64,000 nucleotides of DNA, taken from contig CAZFSS010000018.1 in the NCBI GenBank assembly GCA_964521715.1, positions 10,618 through 74,617 of the forward strand, written 5' to 3'. The notes beneath the pieces were generated by a model, which ran no database searches, had not been told where the DNA came from, and saw only the letters and a list, made by a program, of their open reading frames with translations. The translations under genes and the position numbers were made by a program. Source of the stretch: DAOVRD01 sp964521715. Lineage in GTDB: Bacteria > Planctomycetota > Brocadiia > SM23-32. The first letter of the stretch is position 1. Each line of letters opens with the position of its first letter. Below are positions 33,070 to 40,795 of this stretch, one piece after another.

Positions 33070-34509
33070 ATGGACTACGAGCCCGTCATCGGACTGGAAA
33101 CACACGCCGAGCTCTTGACCGAGAGCAAGCTCTGGTGCCGGTGCAGCACGCGCTTCGGCCGCGCCCCTAACACGCAGACCTGCCCCGTCTGCCTCGGCAT
33201 GCCGGGCGTGCTGCCCGTGCTCAACATCCACGCGTTCGAGCTGGCCCTGCGCGCGGCGCTCGCCCTGAACTGCGGGATCAACCGGACGACCTTCTTCGAC
33301 CGCAAGAATTACTATTATCCCGATCTGCCGAAGAATTACCAGATCTCACAGAACTACTGCGACCTCGGCGTGGAGGGGCATCTGGAGATCGCCGTGGACG
33401 GCCTCGCGCAGAGCGTCGGCATACTGAATGTCCACCTGGAGGAGGACGCCGGCAAGAACGTACACGCCCAGCAGGCCGGCGCCGACTACAGCCTCGTCGA
33501 CCTCAACCGCGCCGGCACGCCGCTGCTGGAAGTCGTCACCGCGCCCGACATGCACAGCGTCGAAGAGGCGGACGCCTTCATGCACGCGCTGCGGCAAGTG
33601 CTGCTCTACACGCAGGTGTCCGACTGCAAGATGCAGGAGGGCTCGCTGCGCTTTGAGGCCAGCATCAGCATGCGGCCCGCCGGCACGGACGGCCTCGGCT
33701 CGCGCGTCGAGATCAAGAACCTGAACTCCATGAAGGCGGTGCGCGGCGCGCTGGAATGCGAGATCCGCCGCCAGACTTCGCTTCTCACGAGGGGCGAGGC
33801 GGTCGAGCAGGAGACGTGCCTCTGGGACGAGGTGCGCGAACGCACGAACCGCATGCGCACCAAGGAGGAGGCGCAGGACTACCGCTACTTCCCCGAGCCG
33901 GACCTGCTGCCCGTCCGGATCACGGACGAGATGCTCGAGCGCGTCCGGGAGAGCCTGCCCGAGCTGCCGCTTCAGCGGCGCCGGAGGTTCTGCGAAGGGT
34001 ACGGCCTGAGCGAGTACGACGCGACAGTGCTCTGCGACCAGAAGGAGACCGCCGACTACTTCGAGGCGTGCCTGGCGACGCACGACTCACCGAAGAGTAT
34101 CGCCAACTGGATCATCAACGAGGTCCTGCGGGAGGTGAACGAGCGCAAGATACCCATCGAGCAGTTCGAGGTGCCGCCAGAGCGCCTCGCCGAACTCGTC
34201 CGCCTGACCGACGAAGGCAAGATCAACGCCAACGTGGCGCGCGACATCATGGCGAAGATGATCCGGACGGGCAAGGACGCCGCCACGCTGGTGAAGGAAG
34301 AGGGAGTCGAGCAGATCAGCGACGGGGCGGCCCTCCGGCCCGTCATCGAGCAGGTCATCCGGGAGAACCCCCAGGCCGTGCAGGACTACCTGGACGGCAG
34401 GAAGCAGGCCGTCGGACCCCTCGTCGGGCAGGTGATGAAACTGACGCGCGGCAAGGCCGACCCGAAGCTGGCCAATCAGATGCTGCGCGAGAAACTGGAC
34501 AGCTTATAG
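33070..34509 (+). CDS. gatB: Asp-tRNA(Asn)/Glu-tRNA(Gln) amidotransferase subunit B
   Basis: A 479-residue GatB of normal length. It begins DYEPVIGLETHAELLTESKLW and carries the zinc Cys pairs CRCS and TCPVCLGMPG, the YYYPDLPKNYQISQ block and the LEEDAGKNVH metal-site motif. The C-terminal GatB/YqeY tRNA-binding domain ends KLANQMLREKL. GatB activates the mischarged tRNA for transamidation with GatA and GatC, which are not in the window; here gatB stands alone. Confidence 0.98.
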   Translation: MDYEPVIGLETHAELLTESKLWCRCSTRFGRAPNTQTCPVCLGMPGVLPVLNIHAFELALRAALALNCGINRTTFFDRKNYYYPDLPKNYQISQNYCDLGVEGHLEIAVDGLAQSVGILNVHLEEDAGKNVHAQQAGADYSLVDLNRAGTPLLEVVTAPDMHSVEEADAFMHALRQVLLYTQVSDCKMQEGSLRFEASISMRPAGTDGLGSRVEIKNLNSMKAVRGALECEIRRQTSLLTRGEAVEQETCLWDEVRERTNRMRTKEEAQDYRYFPEPDLLPVRITDEMLERVRESLPELPLQRRRRFCEGYGLSEYDATVLCDQKETADYFEACLATHDSPKSIANWIINEVLREVNERKIPIEQFEVPPERLAELVRLTDEGKINANVARDIMAKMIRTGKDAATLVKEEGVEQISDGAALRPVIEQVIRENPQAVQDYLDGRKQAVGPLVGQVMKLTRGKADPKLANQMLREKLDSL

Positions 34510-34612
34510 GTGACAGGTGATAGGGGAAGAGGGAGCATGGTGCTTCCTTCCATCACCTAGAATCCCGCACCTAGCACCTAAAACCTAGCACCTGCTTTTT
34601 TGGGAGCACGCC
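34510..34612 (+). repeat. AGGTGATAGGG / CACCTAGCACCT leader repeat, copy 1
   Basis: Direct runs of AGGTGA(C/T)AGG at 34508-34525 face ATCACCTAGAATC and repeated CACCTA units at 34552-34596, so the transcript can fold as a long hairpin. It is followed by CTGCTTTTTTGGGAGCACGCC before the start codon. A related copy precedes the next paralogous gene. Confidence 0.6.
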
Positions 34613-35419
34613 ATGCTCTGGATGGAACTGACTTCCGACGCATTCGCGAAGGCCGTTGAGGACTCATCGGGCCTGTGCCTTCTGCCCCTGGGCTGCGTCG
34701 AGCGGCACGGTCCGCACCTTCCGGTGGGCACCGACCAGATCGTCGTCGACGAAGTGTCGCGGCGCGCCGCCGAGATCGAACCGGCCGTGGTCTTCCCCAG
34801 CTACTACTTCGGCCAGATCGCCGAAGCGCGCCATTACCCCGGCACGGTGTCGCTGGCCCACGATCTGCTGCTCAGACTGATGCGCGCGGCCCTGGACGAG
34901 ATCGCCCGCAACGGCTTCGACAAGATCCTGATCGTCAACGGCCACGGCGGCAACGAAGGCCTGCTCAGCTACCTGATGATGTCGCTACTCCAGGAGCCCC
35001 GCGACTACGTGACCTATGCCGTCCACCCCTGGAATCTCGAGCCTGACGACCGCAAGAAGCTGGAAGAGATGCGGGAGACCAAGCAGGGCGGCCACGCGGA
35101 CGAGATGGAGACCAGCGCGATCATGTACCTGCGCCCCGGACTGGTCCACATGGAGAACATCACCGAGCCGGAGAGCGGTCGGCCGCGCGGCCGCCAGAAG
35201 GGGCTCGGCGGGCTGCTGAACCCCTTCGGCTGGTATTCCAACTATCCCACTCACTACGCCGGCGACGCGCGACCGGCCCGACCGGAGAAGGGGGAGTTCG
35301 TCCTCGAGGCGTCCGTGCGGAAAGTCGTCAACGCCGAGCGAGCCATCAAGGCTGATAAGGCCACGCCCGAGATGCAGCGTGAGTTCTACGGCAAGGCCCG
35401 GAAGCCGCTGGGAAGATGA
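34613..35419 (+). CDS. Creatininase-family amidohydrolase (paralogue 1)
   Basis: A 268-residue metal-dependent amidohydrolase. Ligands are clear: E30, H32 and D41 in GCVERHGPHLPVGTD, His in NGHGGNEG and Glu in HADEMETS. The family includes creatinine amidohydrolase, FAPy deformylase (ArfB) and MftE peptidase, so the substrate is open. It forms a tandem pair with the next gene, each behind its own copy of the same leader repeat, which indicates duplication with its upstream region. Confidence 0.9.
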   Translation: MLWMELTSDAFAKAVEDSSGLCLLPLGCVERHGPHLPVGTDQIVVDEVSRRAAEIEPAVVFPSYYFGQIAEARHYPGTVSLAHDLLLRLMRAALDEIARNGFDKILIVNGHGGNEGLLSYLMMSLLQEPRDYVTYAVHPWNLEPDDRKKLEEMRETKQGGHADEMETSAIMYLRPGLVHMENITEPESGRPRGRQKGLGGLLNPFGWYSNYPTHYAGDARPARPEKGEFVLEASVRKVVNAERAIKADKATPEMQREFYGKARKPLGR

Positions 35420-35556
35420 TAGGCTATAGGTGATAGGTGATAGGTGATAGGGGATAGGGGAAGAGGAACAGCGCGGCGCTTGCTCCCATGATCTCGCACC
35501 TGACACCTAACACCTAGAATCTAGCACCTAGCATCTGCTTTCTTGGGGAGCGCGCC
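35420..35556 (+). repeat. AGGTGATAGGG / CACCTAACACCTAG leader repeat, copy 2
   Basis: Four tandem TAGGTGATAGG-like units at 35421-35458 face CACCTGACACCTAACACC at 35497-35514, then CTAGCACCTAGCATC and CTGCTTTCTTGGGGAGCGCG before the start codon, matching copy 1 in order. Confidence 0.6.
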
Positions 35557-36366
35557 ATGCTCTGGACGGAACTGACATCGGACGGATTCCCGGGCGCCGT
35601 CACGGCGTCCGGCGCCCTGTGCCTGCTGCCCTTCGGCTGCATCGAGCGCCACGGCCCCCACCTGCCCCTCGGCACGGACCAGATCACGGCCGACTCGGTC
35701 GCGCGCCAGGCCGCCGAAGAGGAACCGGCCGTCGTCTTCCCCTCCTGCTACCTCGGCAGGATCTTCACCGCCCGGCACATCGCCGGCACGGTCGCGCTCA
35801 CACGGACGCTCCTGATGCCGCTGCTCGAAGCCGTCGTGGAGGAGATCGCACGCAACGGCTTCGGCAAGGTCCTCATCGTCAACGGTCACGGCGGCAACAC
35901 CAGCATGATCCACTTCTTCCTGCGGACGCTGCTCGAGGAACCGCGCGACTACGTCGTCTACAGCAGCAACTACTACGAGATGGAAGAGGGTGCCCGGCAG
36001 CGCTGGCACGAGATCCGCGGCAGCGACTTCGGCGGGCACGCCGACGAGATGGAGACCAGCATGATGCTGCACCTGCGGCCGGAACTCGTGCACATGGAGG
36101 CGCTGGGCGATCCGGCCGACGGCCTGTCGAGGGATCGCACGGGCCACCTGCCCGAGCTGAGCACGTCCATAAGCTGGTACGCCGACCACCCCACTCACTA
36201 CGCGGGCGACGCGCGGACGGCCAACGCCGAGAAGGGCGAGTTCATGTTCCGCGCCTGCGTGGACAAGGTCGTGCGGCAGATGCGGGCCATCAAGTCGGAC
36301 CAGATCATCCCCGGCCTCCAGCGCGAGTTCTACGCCCAGGCCGACCACCGGCGGCGGGACGGATAG
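35557..36366 (+). CDS. Creatininase-family amidohydrolase (paralogue 2)
   Basis: A 269-residue paralogue of the preceding gene with the same ligand set (GCIERHGPHLPLGTD; NGHGGN; HADEMETS) and the shared GWY/SWY..PTHYAGDAR block. The two align throughout without gaps larger than a few residues. Most differences fall between the HADEMETS and PTHYAGD blocks, near the expected active-site rim, suggesting different substrates. The methyltransferase gene follows after 25 bases. Confidence 0.9.
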   Translation: MLWTELTSDGFPGAVTASGALCLLPFGCIERHGPHLPLGTDQITADSVARQAAEEEPAVVFPSCYLGRIFTARHIAGTVALTRTLLMPLLEAVVEEIARNGFGKVLIVNGHGGNTSMIHFFLRTLLEEPRDYVVYSSNYYEMEEGARQRWHEIRGSDFGGHADEMETSMMLHLRPELVHMEALGDPADGLSRDRTGHLPELSTSISWYADHPTHYAGDARTANAEKGEFMFRACVDKVVRQMRAIKSDQIIPGLQREFYAQADHRRRDG

Positions 36367-36391
36367 GACCGCGCAGGAAGGTGGCGAAGCC

Positions 36392-37039
36392 ATGGGCAAC
36401 GCAGTGCTGATCGCCGCGGCGGTTCTGGTCGGCGCGTTCCTCCTGGTGCAGGTCGTCGCCCGCATCTTCAGGCGGTTCGTGCACTTCCCCGCCCCTGCCT
36501 GGTGCGCGCCCCTCCTGGACAGCTCCATGAGACGGCTGGTCCAGCCGCCGGCGAAGGTCGTTCGGCAGAGCAAGATCGCAAAGGGCATGGCCGTCCTGGA
36601 AGTCGGCTGCGGCGGCGGCGCGATCGCGATCCCGGCCGCTCGGGCCATCGGGCCGGAAGGCCGGCTCTGCGCGCTGGACGTCCAGCCCGCCATGCTGAAG
36701 CGCTTCCGCCGAAAGCTAGCCCTGCCCGAGAACCGCGACGTCATGAACGTCGATCTGGTCCAGGCGGACGCCCGCGAGCTGCCCTTCGAAGACGAATCGT
36801 TCGACCTCGTCTACACGGTGTCGGCGCTCCCCGAGGTGCCGGACCAGCAACGGGCGCTGGCGGAAGTGATGCGCGTACTCCGCCCCGGCGGGATCCTGGC
36901 CGTCACGGAGCTGATCTTCGACCCGGACTACCCGCTCAGGTGGACGACGTTCAAGCGATGCACGCGCGCGGGTTTCGAGCTCGAAAGCTCCGCGGGCAAC
37001 TTTCTCACCTACACGGTCACCTTCCGGAAACCGCGCTAG
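36392..37039 (+). CDS. Membrane-anchored SAM-dependent methyltransferase
   Basis: A 215-residue class I methyltransferase with an N-terminal membrane anchor (about 4-24). Motif I is VLEVGCGGGAIAIPAARAIG, followed by LCALDVQPAML, QADARELPFEDESFDLVY and LRPGGILAVTE, as in the UbiE/Methyltransf_11 group. Membrane placement suggests a lipid or quinone-like substrate. AGGAAGGTGGCG precedes ATG 36392; it is probably cotranscribed with the creatininase pair. Confidence 0.85.
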   Translation: MGNAVLIAAAVLVGAFLLVQVVARIFRRFVHFPAPAWCAPLLDSSMRRLVQPPAKVVRQSKIAKGMAVLEVGCGGGAIAIPAARAIGPEGRLCALDVQPAMLKRFRRKLALPENRDVMNVDLVQADARELPFEDESFDLVYTVSALPEVPDQQRALAEVMRVLRPGGILAVTELIFDPDYPLRWTTFKRCTRAGFELESSAGNFLTYTVTFRKPR

Positions 37040-37083
37040 TGGCCTGTTCAACAAGCAACCTTGCGTTCTGCAGCCGGTGTCAT

Positions 37084-37191
37084 GTGCGGACTGATACGTA
37101 GGGGCACGGCGCGCCGTGCCCCTACAGGGCCGCGGCCGCTATCGAGCGGTAGGTGCGAAAATGCAAGACGACTTCCTTGACAGCCCACTAG
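37084..37191 (+). repeat. Dispersed 110-bp repeat with 28-bp perfect palindrome, copy 2
   Basis: Matches 27795-27905 from TGTGCGGACTGATACG to GCCCACTAG with scattered substitutions. The palindrome is at 37098-37125 and is identical in both copies. Confidence 0.85.
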
Positions 37192-37334
37192 CGCCGGGCG
37201 GCGGCCCCCATCCGCAGGCGATGCGAACGGACGCGCACTGGCCCGCAGCACGTTCCCAGCAGTATATGGCTGGTGGCCGGGGCGGTCGACGCATGCGCCG
37301 CCGAGCAGTTGCCACTAATGCCTAGCTTTATGGC

Positions 37335-37363
37335 TTGACGCGGGCAGCGCCGAGCGGTATGCT
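37335..37363 (+). promoter_or_regulatory. Promoter upstream of a small membrane-protein locus
   Basis: TTGACG (37335-37340), 17-base spacer, TATGCT (37358-37363), preceded by TATGGC. The same TATGGCTTGAC start occurs in the promoter at 45495. Confidence 0.65.
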
Positions 37364-37432
37364 AACGGCGGCTATCGGTGCCCCGCGTGGGCGGCGCGGG
37401 GCGACGAAAGGTCTCTATGCGGGAGAGGGGCA

Positions 37433-37618
37433 ATGGGAATGAGGGGATTGTGGGTCTCGGCTCTGCTGGGAATGGCGTTCCTTGCTGCTGCGAGCCAGGC
37501 CGTCGAGGGGTTGCTGCAGCCAGAGAGGATTCGATGCCTCCACCCTCGGCCTTGCGCGGCAGGACCTGGCAGGGCGTGGCGGATGGCGTCCGGTCCTCTC
37601 TTGTGGGTGGCGGGGTGA
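37433..37618 (+). CDS. Small secreted peptide or upstream ORF, hypothetical
   Basis: A 61-residue frame following GGGAGAGGGGCA, about 70 bases after a good promoter. Residues 1-25 look like a signal peptide (LWVSALLGMAFLAAASQAVEG); the rest is Arg/Pro/Gly-rich with no fold-like pattern. It stops four bases before the next start, so it may be a leader ORF or the front of a broken gene. Confidence 0.4.
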   Translation: MGMRGLWVSALLGMAFLAAASQAVEGLLQPERIRCLHPRPCAAGPGRAWRMASGPLLWVAG

Positions 37619-37621
37619 GAC

Positions 37622-38153
37622 ATGAAGCGCTTGATCCCTCGTTGGGCGGCCTGGGCCCTGGGCGTAGTATGCGTCTTGGCCGCGATGGTTTTCCTCGTCC
37701 CTGGACCCCTTGAATTGAACTGCCTCCACGTCAGCTTCGACATCGCGGCCGGACGCGTGCGGCATGAGAGGTACGTTCTTCTCGTGAAGGTCAGCGACAC
37801 TGTTGACGAAGGCGGGCTGTACGCGCTGTATTGCCAGCTCTTTCCCGGACCGTCCGGCGCCAATATGGGGAGCCGTCAGGACCAAGGCGACGCATCTCGT
37901 CGCCCCGATCAAACTGTACAGATACCGCGCTTCAGTTACCGCAGCGAGGTCGATGCTTCAGTGCTTTGAGGAGGTAGACTTCTCTGACGATGCAAAGAGG
38001 GAAGTCGTAGGAACGTACCTTCATCTTCTGCAGGCAGACGGGTACTCTGGCCGAGCCAAGGAATACGTATGGCAGGTCTGCGCACTCGCAGCTGAACATG
38101 CCGCCGCGGACGCCGAAGTGCAGGTGTCCGATCTGCCCTCGCCGCCTGATTGA
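37622..38153 (+). pseudogene. Membrane-anchored protein gene with a +1 frameshift
   Basis: The frame from ATG 37622 encodes a membrane anchor (WALGVVCVLAAMVFLVPGPL) and a plausible exported domain up to about LYALYCQLFPGPSGAN. Coding character then moves by +1 near 37850-37870 and continues as TKATHLVAPIKLYRYRASVT, AARSMLQCFEEVDFSDDAKR and EVVGTYLHLLQADGYSGRAK to a stop at 38153. The two halves give a protein of about 176 residues. It is either a pseudogene or a consensus error. No family was recognised. Confidence 0.5.
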
Positions 38154-38255
38154 CACTATGGCCGCGTTGACTGCCCCCAGGGCCACGCCCGGGTGGCACT
38201 CCGGGACCCGGTTACTATTGAGGCCGGCAATGACAATGTTCTGCCTACGAGCAAT

Positions 38256-38356
38256 TGTCATTCTGAGGCCGCTGCAGGGCGGCCGAAGAATCTCGTTGTT
38301 CCCTGTGCGACAAGGCGAGATTCTTCGTCGCGGCTTCGCCGCTCCTCAGAATGACA
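38256..38356. repeat. Long palindromic element (TGTCATTCTGAGG type)
   Basis: TGTCATTCTGAGG (38256-38268) pairs perfectly with CCTCAGAATGACA (38344-38356), and inside it GAAGAATCTCG (38285-38295) pairs with CGAGATTCTTC (38316-38326). The nested stems resemble the REP-like elements starting GTCATTCTGAG that recur in many bacterial genomes. Between 38154 and 38534 I see no gene. Confidence 0.75.
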
Positions 38357-38534
38357 GCGCGCATCGCGTCGGTACACTGGCCACGCAGTTCTCCTTAGCC
38401 ACACCACGGCGCCAGCGAGTACCAGGCCAAGCGGCGCATTGACAGGCGCCGCAAACCCGCCTATCGTGTCCGTGCCCGTAGCCTGGACGGCACATTCGAA
38501 GCCGACCCACACCCCCTCATGCCGGAGGATACGC

Positions 38535-40661
38535 ATGGAGCCTTACGTCGGTGAAATGCTGACCTTCGTCTGGATCTGCCTGCTGCTTTGCGTGGCGTTC
38601 GCGGGCACACCCGCCTTCGCCGCGCCCCCCGCCCTCCGGGACCAGGTCTCCCTGAACGGCGACTGGCCCGAGGGCGGAACCGTGCCAGACTACGCCGGCG
38701 AGACCTTCGACGCCAGGACGTACCGGCGCGAAGTCGAGGTGCCCGCCTCCTGGGACGGCAAACGGATCAAGCTCGAATTCCGCCAGGTCAACTACATCGC
38801 GGACGTCTGCGTGGACGGCGAGCACGTCTGCAACCACATCGGCGGATGGATCCCGTTCTCCGTGGACGTCACGCCCTACGTGGAGGCCGGCCGCACCTTC
38901 TCCCTGGAGGTCCAGGTCAAGGGCTCGACGCACGAGCCCTACGTCGACTCGGAGGGCTGGGCCCTCTGGCCGGTCGGCACCTATCGCCACGACGGCTCGG
39001 ACTCCGGGATCGTGGACGACGTGTGGCTGAGGGCCTACGGCTCGGTAGCCATCGAAGACGCCTTCATCAAGACGTCCTACCGGGACAAGAGCATCACCGT
39101 GGACTACACGGTCACGAATCACGACGAGGCCCCGCGCACGGTCACGATTGCGGCGGAGGTGACGCCGGCCGAGGGCGGCCGGGCGGTCAAGACGCTGGCC
39201 AGCCGGCCCGTCAAGCTGTCTCCGGGCCAGACCAGGACAGTCACGGTGAGCGCGCCCTGGCAGGAACCCCAGCTGTGGATGCCGGACAGCCCCCGCCTCT
39301 ATCACCTCGAGTCCACGGTGCTGGACGGCTCGACGGTCCTCGATCGGGAGACGCGCCGCTTCGGCTTCCGCGAGATCTGGATCCGCGGCAACCAGTTCAT
39401 CATCAACGGCATACGGGTGAACGTATGGGGGGACAGCATCGTCAGGGACCGCAGAAGGCGCGAGCCGCTCTCGCCCCCGGCATGGCCGCGCCACGTGGAC
39501 ATGCTGATGAACGAGCTCAACATGCGCGTGATCCGCTGGCATCAGCATCCGGCCGCCGACTTCCTGCTCGACGTGGCCGACGAGAAGGGCCTGTTCATGA
39601 TTGACGAGTCGGCCCTGTACGCGCGTTCGTTCTACACGCTGGACCACGCCCTCCTCCTGGCGAACATGAGGCAATGGATCGGGGCGTGGATCAGGGCGCA
39701 CCGCAACCACCCCTCCATCCTGATGTGGAGCGCGGAGAACGAGTGCGGCTGGATGCACCCCGGCCTCATGAGGCAGGTGCCGCTGACGGATGAGGAGCTT
39801 CTGTCCCTCGGGGACGCGATCCGCGAGCACGATCCCACGCGGCCCGTCACGTACGACGGCGACGGGGACGTGGGGGACGCCGTGGTCAACTGGCACTACC
39901 CCGAAGGCTACGAGGAGCTGCCCAGGCGCGTCGGACGGCGAACGGGCGACGTGGGCGCCCCGGGCAGCATCTATAGCTGGGGCCGGATGGGCATCGACAA
40001 GAGCCCCGCGCGCCTGCCCGGATGGAAAGAAGGCATGGGCTATGGACCCACCCTCTGCCCGGACAAGCCGACCGGAATGGGCGAGTTCCTCGCCTGCCCA
40101 TGGGTCGAGCAGAACAAGCCCGAGGTCTTCTGGTGGCACGGCACCTGGTGCCGGGGCCTCCGCTACACGAACTATACGGACGTCCGCCCCTTCCTGATAA
40201 GCTGGGCCTGGACCGACGAGCAGCCCGAAGCGAAGCGGAACCTGGCGAACAGCTTCGGGGCGGTCGCGCTCTTCGACAAGGACTACGACGACCTCGGCAT
40301 CGACCCGCTGATGAAGGGCGAGTACCCCGCCGTCGACGCGGGCGCGACGCTGGAGCGGATGCTGGTGCTCTACAACGACGAGTACCGCGACACCTCCGTC
40401 ACCATCGAGGTGCAGGTGCAGTCCGGCGGCGCCACGCATGCCACGGGCAGGCAGACGCTCGACGTCCCGCTCGGGGAGCACGTGGACGTCCCTTGCACGT
40501 TCCAGGTGCCATACGCCGGCGGCTCGCAGATGGATCTGGTGCTGGCGACCTACAAGGGCGGCGTCAAGAAGTTCGAGGAGGCCAAACGCTTCGAGGTCCG
40601 GGACACCGGCAAGAGCGGCAAGAGCCGCCCTTCCGTGACATTCGGCGCGCCGCGCCCGTAG
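38535..40661 (+). CDS. Secreted GH2-family glycosidase
   Basis: A 708-residue exported enzyme; the start ATG 38535 follows CGGAGGAT and gives a signal peptide ending near PAFA. Domain order is typical of GH2: a jelly-roll sugar-binding domain (RTYRREVEVPASWDGKRIKL; GGWIPFSVDVTPYV), an Ig-like domain (about 180-290), then a TIM barrel from about 295 (FGFREIWIRGNQFIINGIRV). E403 in MWSAENECG is the acid/base and E517 in GMGEFLACPW a candidate nucleophile. It could be a beta-galactosidase, mannosidase or glucuronidase. Confidence 0.85.
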   Translation: MEPYVGEMLTFVWICLLLCVAFAGTPAFAAPPALRDQVSLNGDWPEGGTVPDYAGETFDARTYRREVEVPASWDGKRIKLEFRQVNYIADVCVDGEHVCNHIGGWIPFSVDVTPYVEAGRTFSLEVQVKGSTHEPYVDSEGWALWPVGTYRHDGSDSGIVDDVWLRAYGSVAIEDAFIKTSYRDKSITVDYTVTNHDEAPRTVTIAAEVTPAEGGRAVKTLASRPVKLSPGQTRTVTVSAPWQEPQLWMPDSPRLYHLESTVLDGSTVLDRETRRFGFREIWIRGNQFIINGIRVNVWGDSIVRDRRRREPLSPPAWPRHVDMLMNELNMRVIRWHQHPAADFLLDVADEKGLFMIDESALYARSFYTLDHALLLANMRQWIGAWIRAHRNHPSILMWSAENECGWMHPGLMRQVPLTDEELLSLGDAIREHDPTRPVTYDGDGDVGDAVVNWHYPEGYEELPRRVGRRTGDVGAPGSIYSWGRMGIDKSPARLPGWKEGMGYGPTLCPDKPTGMGEFLACPWVEQNKPEVFWWHGTWCRGLRYTNYTDVRPFLISWAWTDEQPEAKRNLANSFGAVALFDKDYDDLGIDPLMKGEYPAVDAGATLERMLVLYNDEYRDTSVTIEVQVQSGGATHATGRQTLDVPLGEHVDVPCTFQVPYAGGSQMDLVLATYKGGVKKFEEAKRFEVRDTGKSGKSRPSVTFGAPRP

Positions 40662-40795
40662 AGGACGGCTGGAGCGGCGCGTTCTGTGCGGCCCGGCCGG
40701 CTGAGTCACTGCCAGGCTCACGCCTCGACGTGCGATGTGCTATACTGCGGAGAGAAGCGAGGGGTGTGTCACAAGGCTGAGTCGGGAGGGGGCCG

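Noticed and set aside
37845..37875. Programmed +1 frameshift site
   Set aside because: No recognised slippery codon with a stop and stimulator; pseudogene or sequencing error is simpler.
38517..40721. A 734-residue minus-strand open frame over the GH2 gene
   Set aside because: Shadow of the GH2 gene; the plus strand has signal peptide, ribosome site and catalytic motifs.
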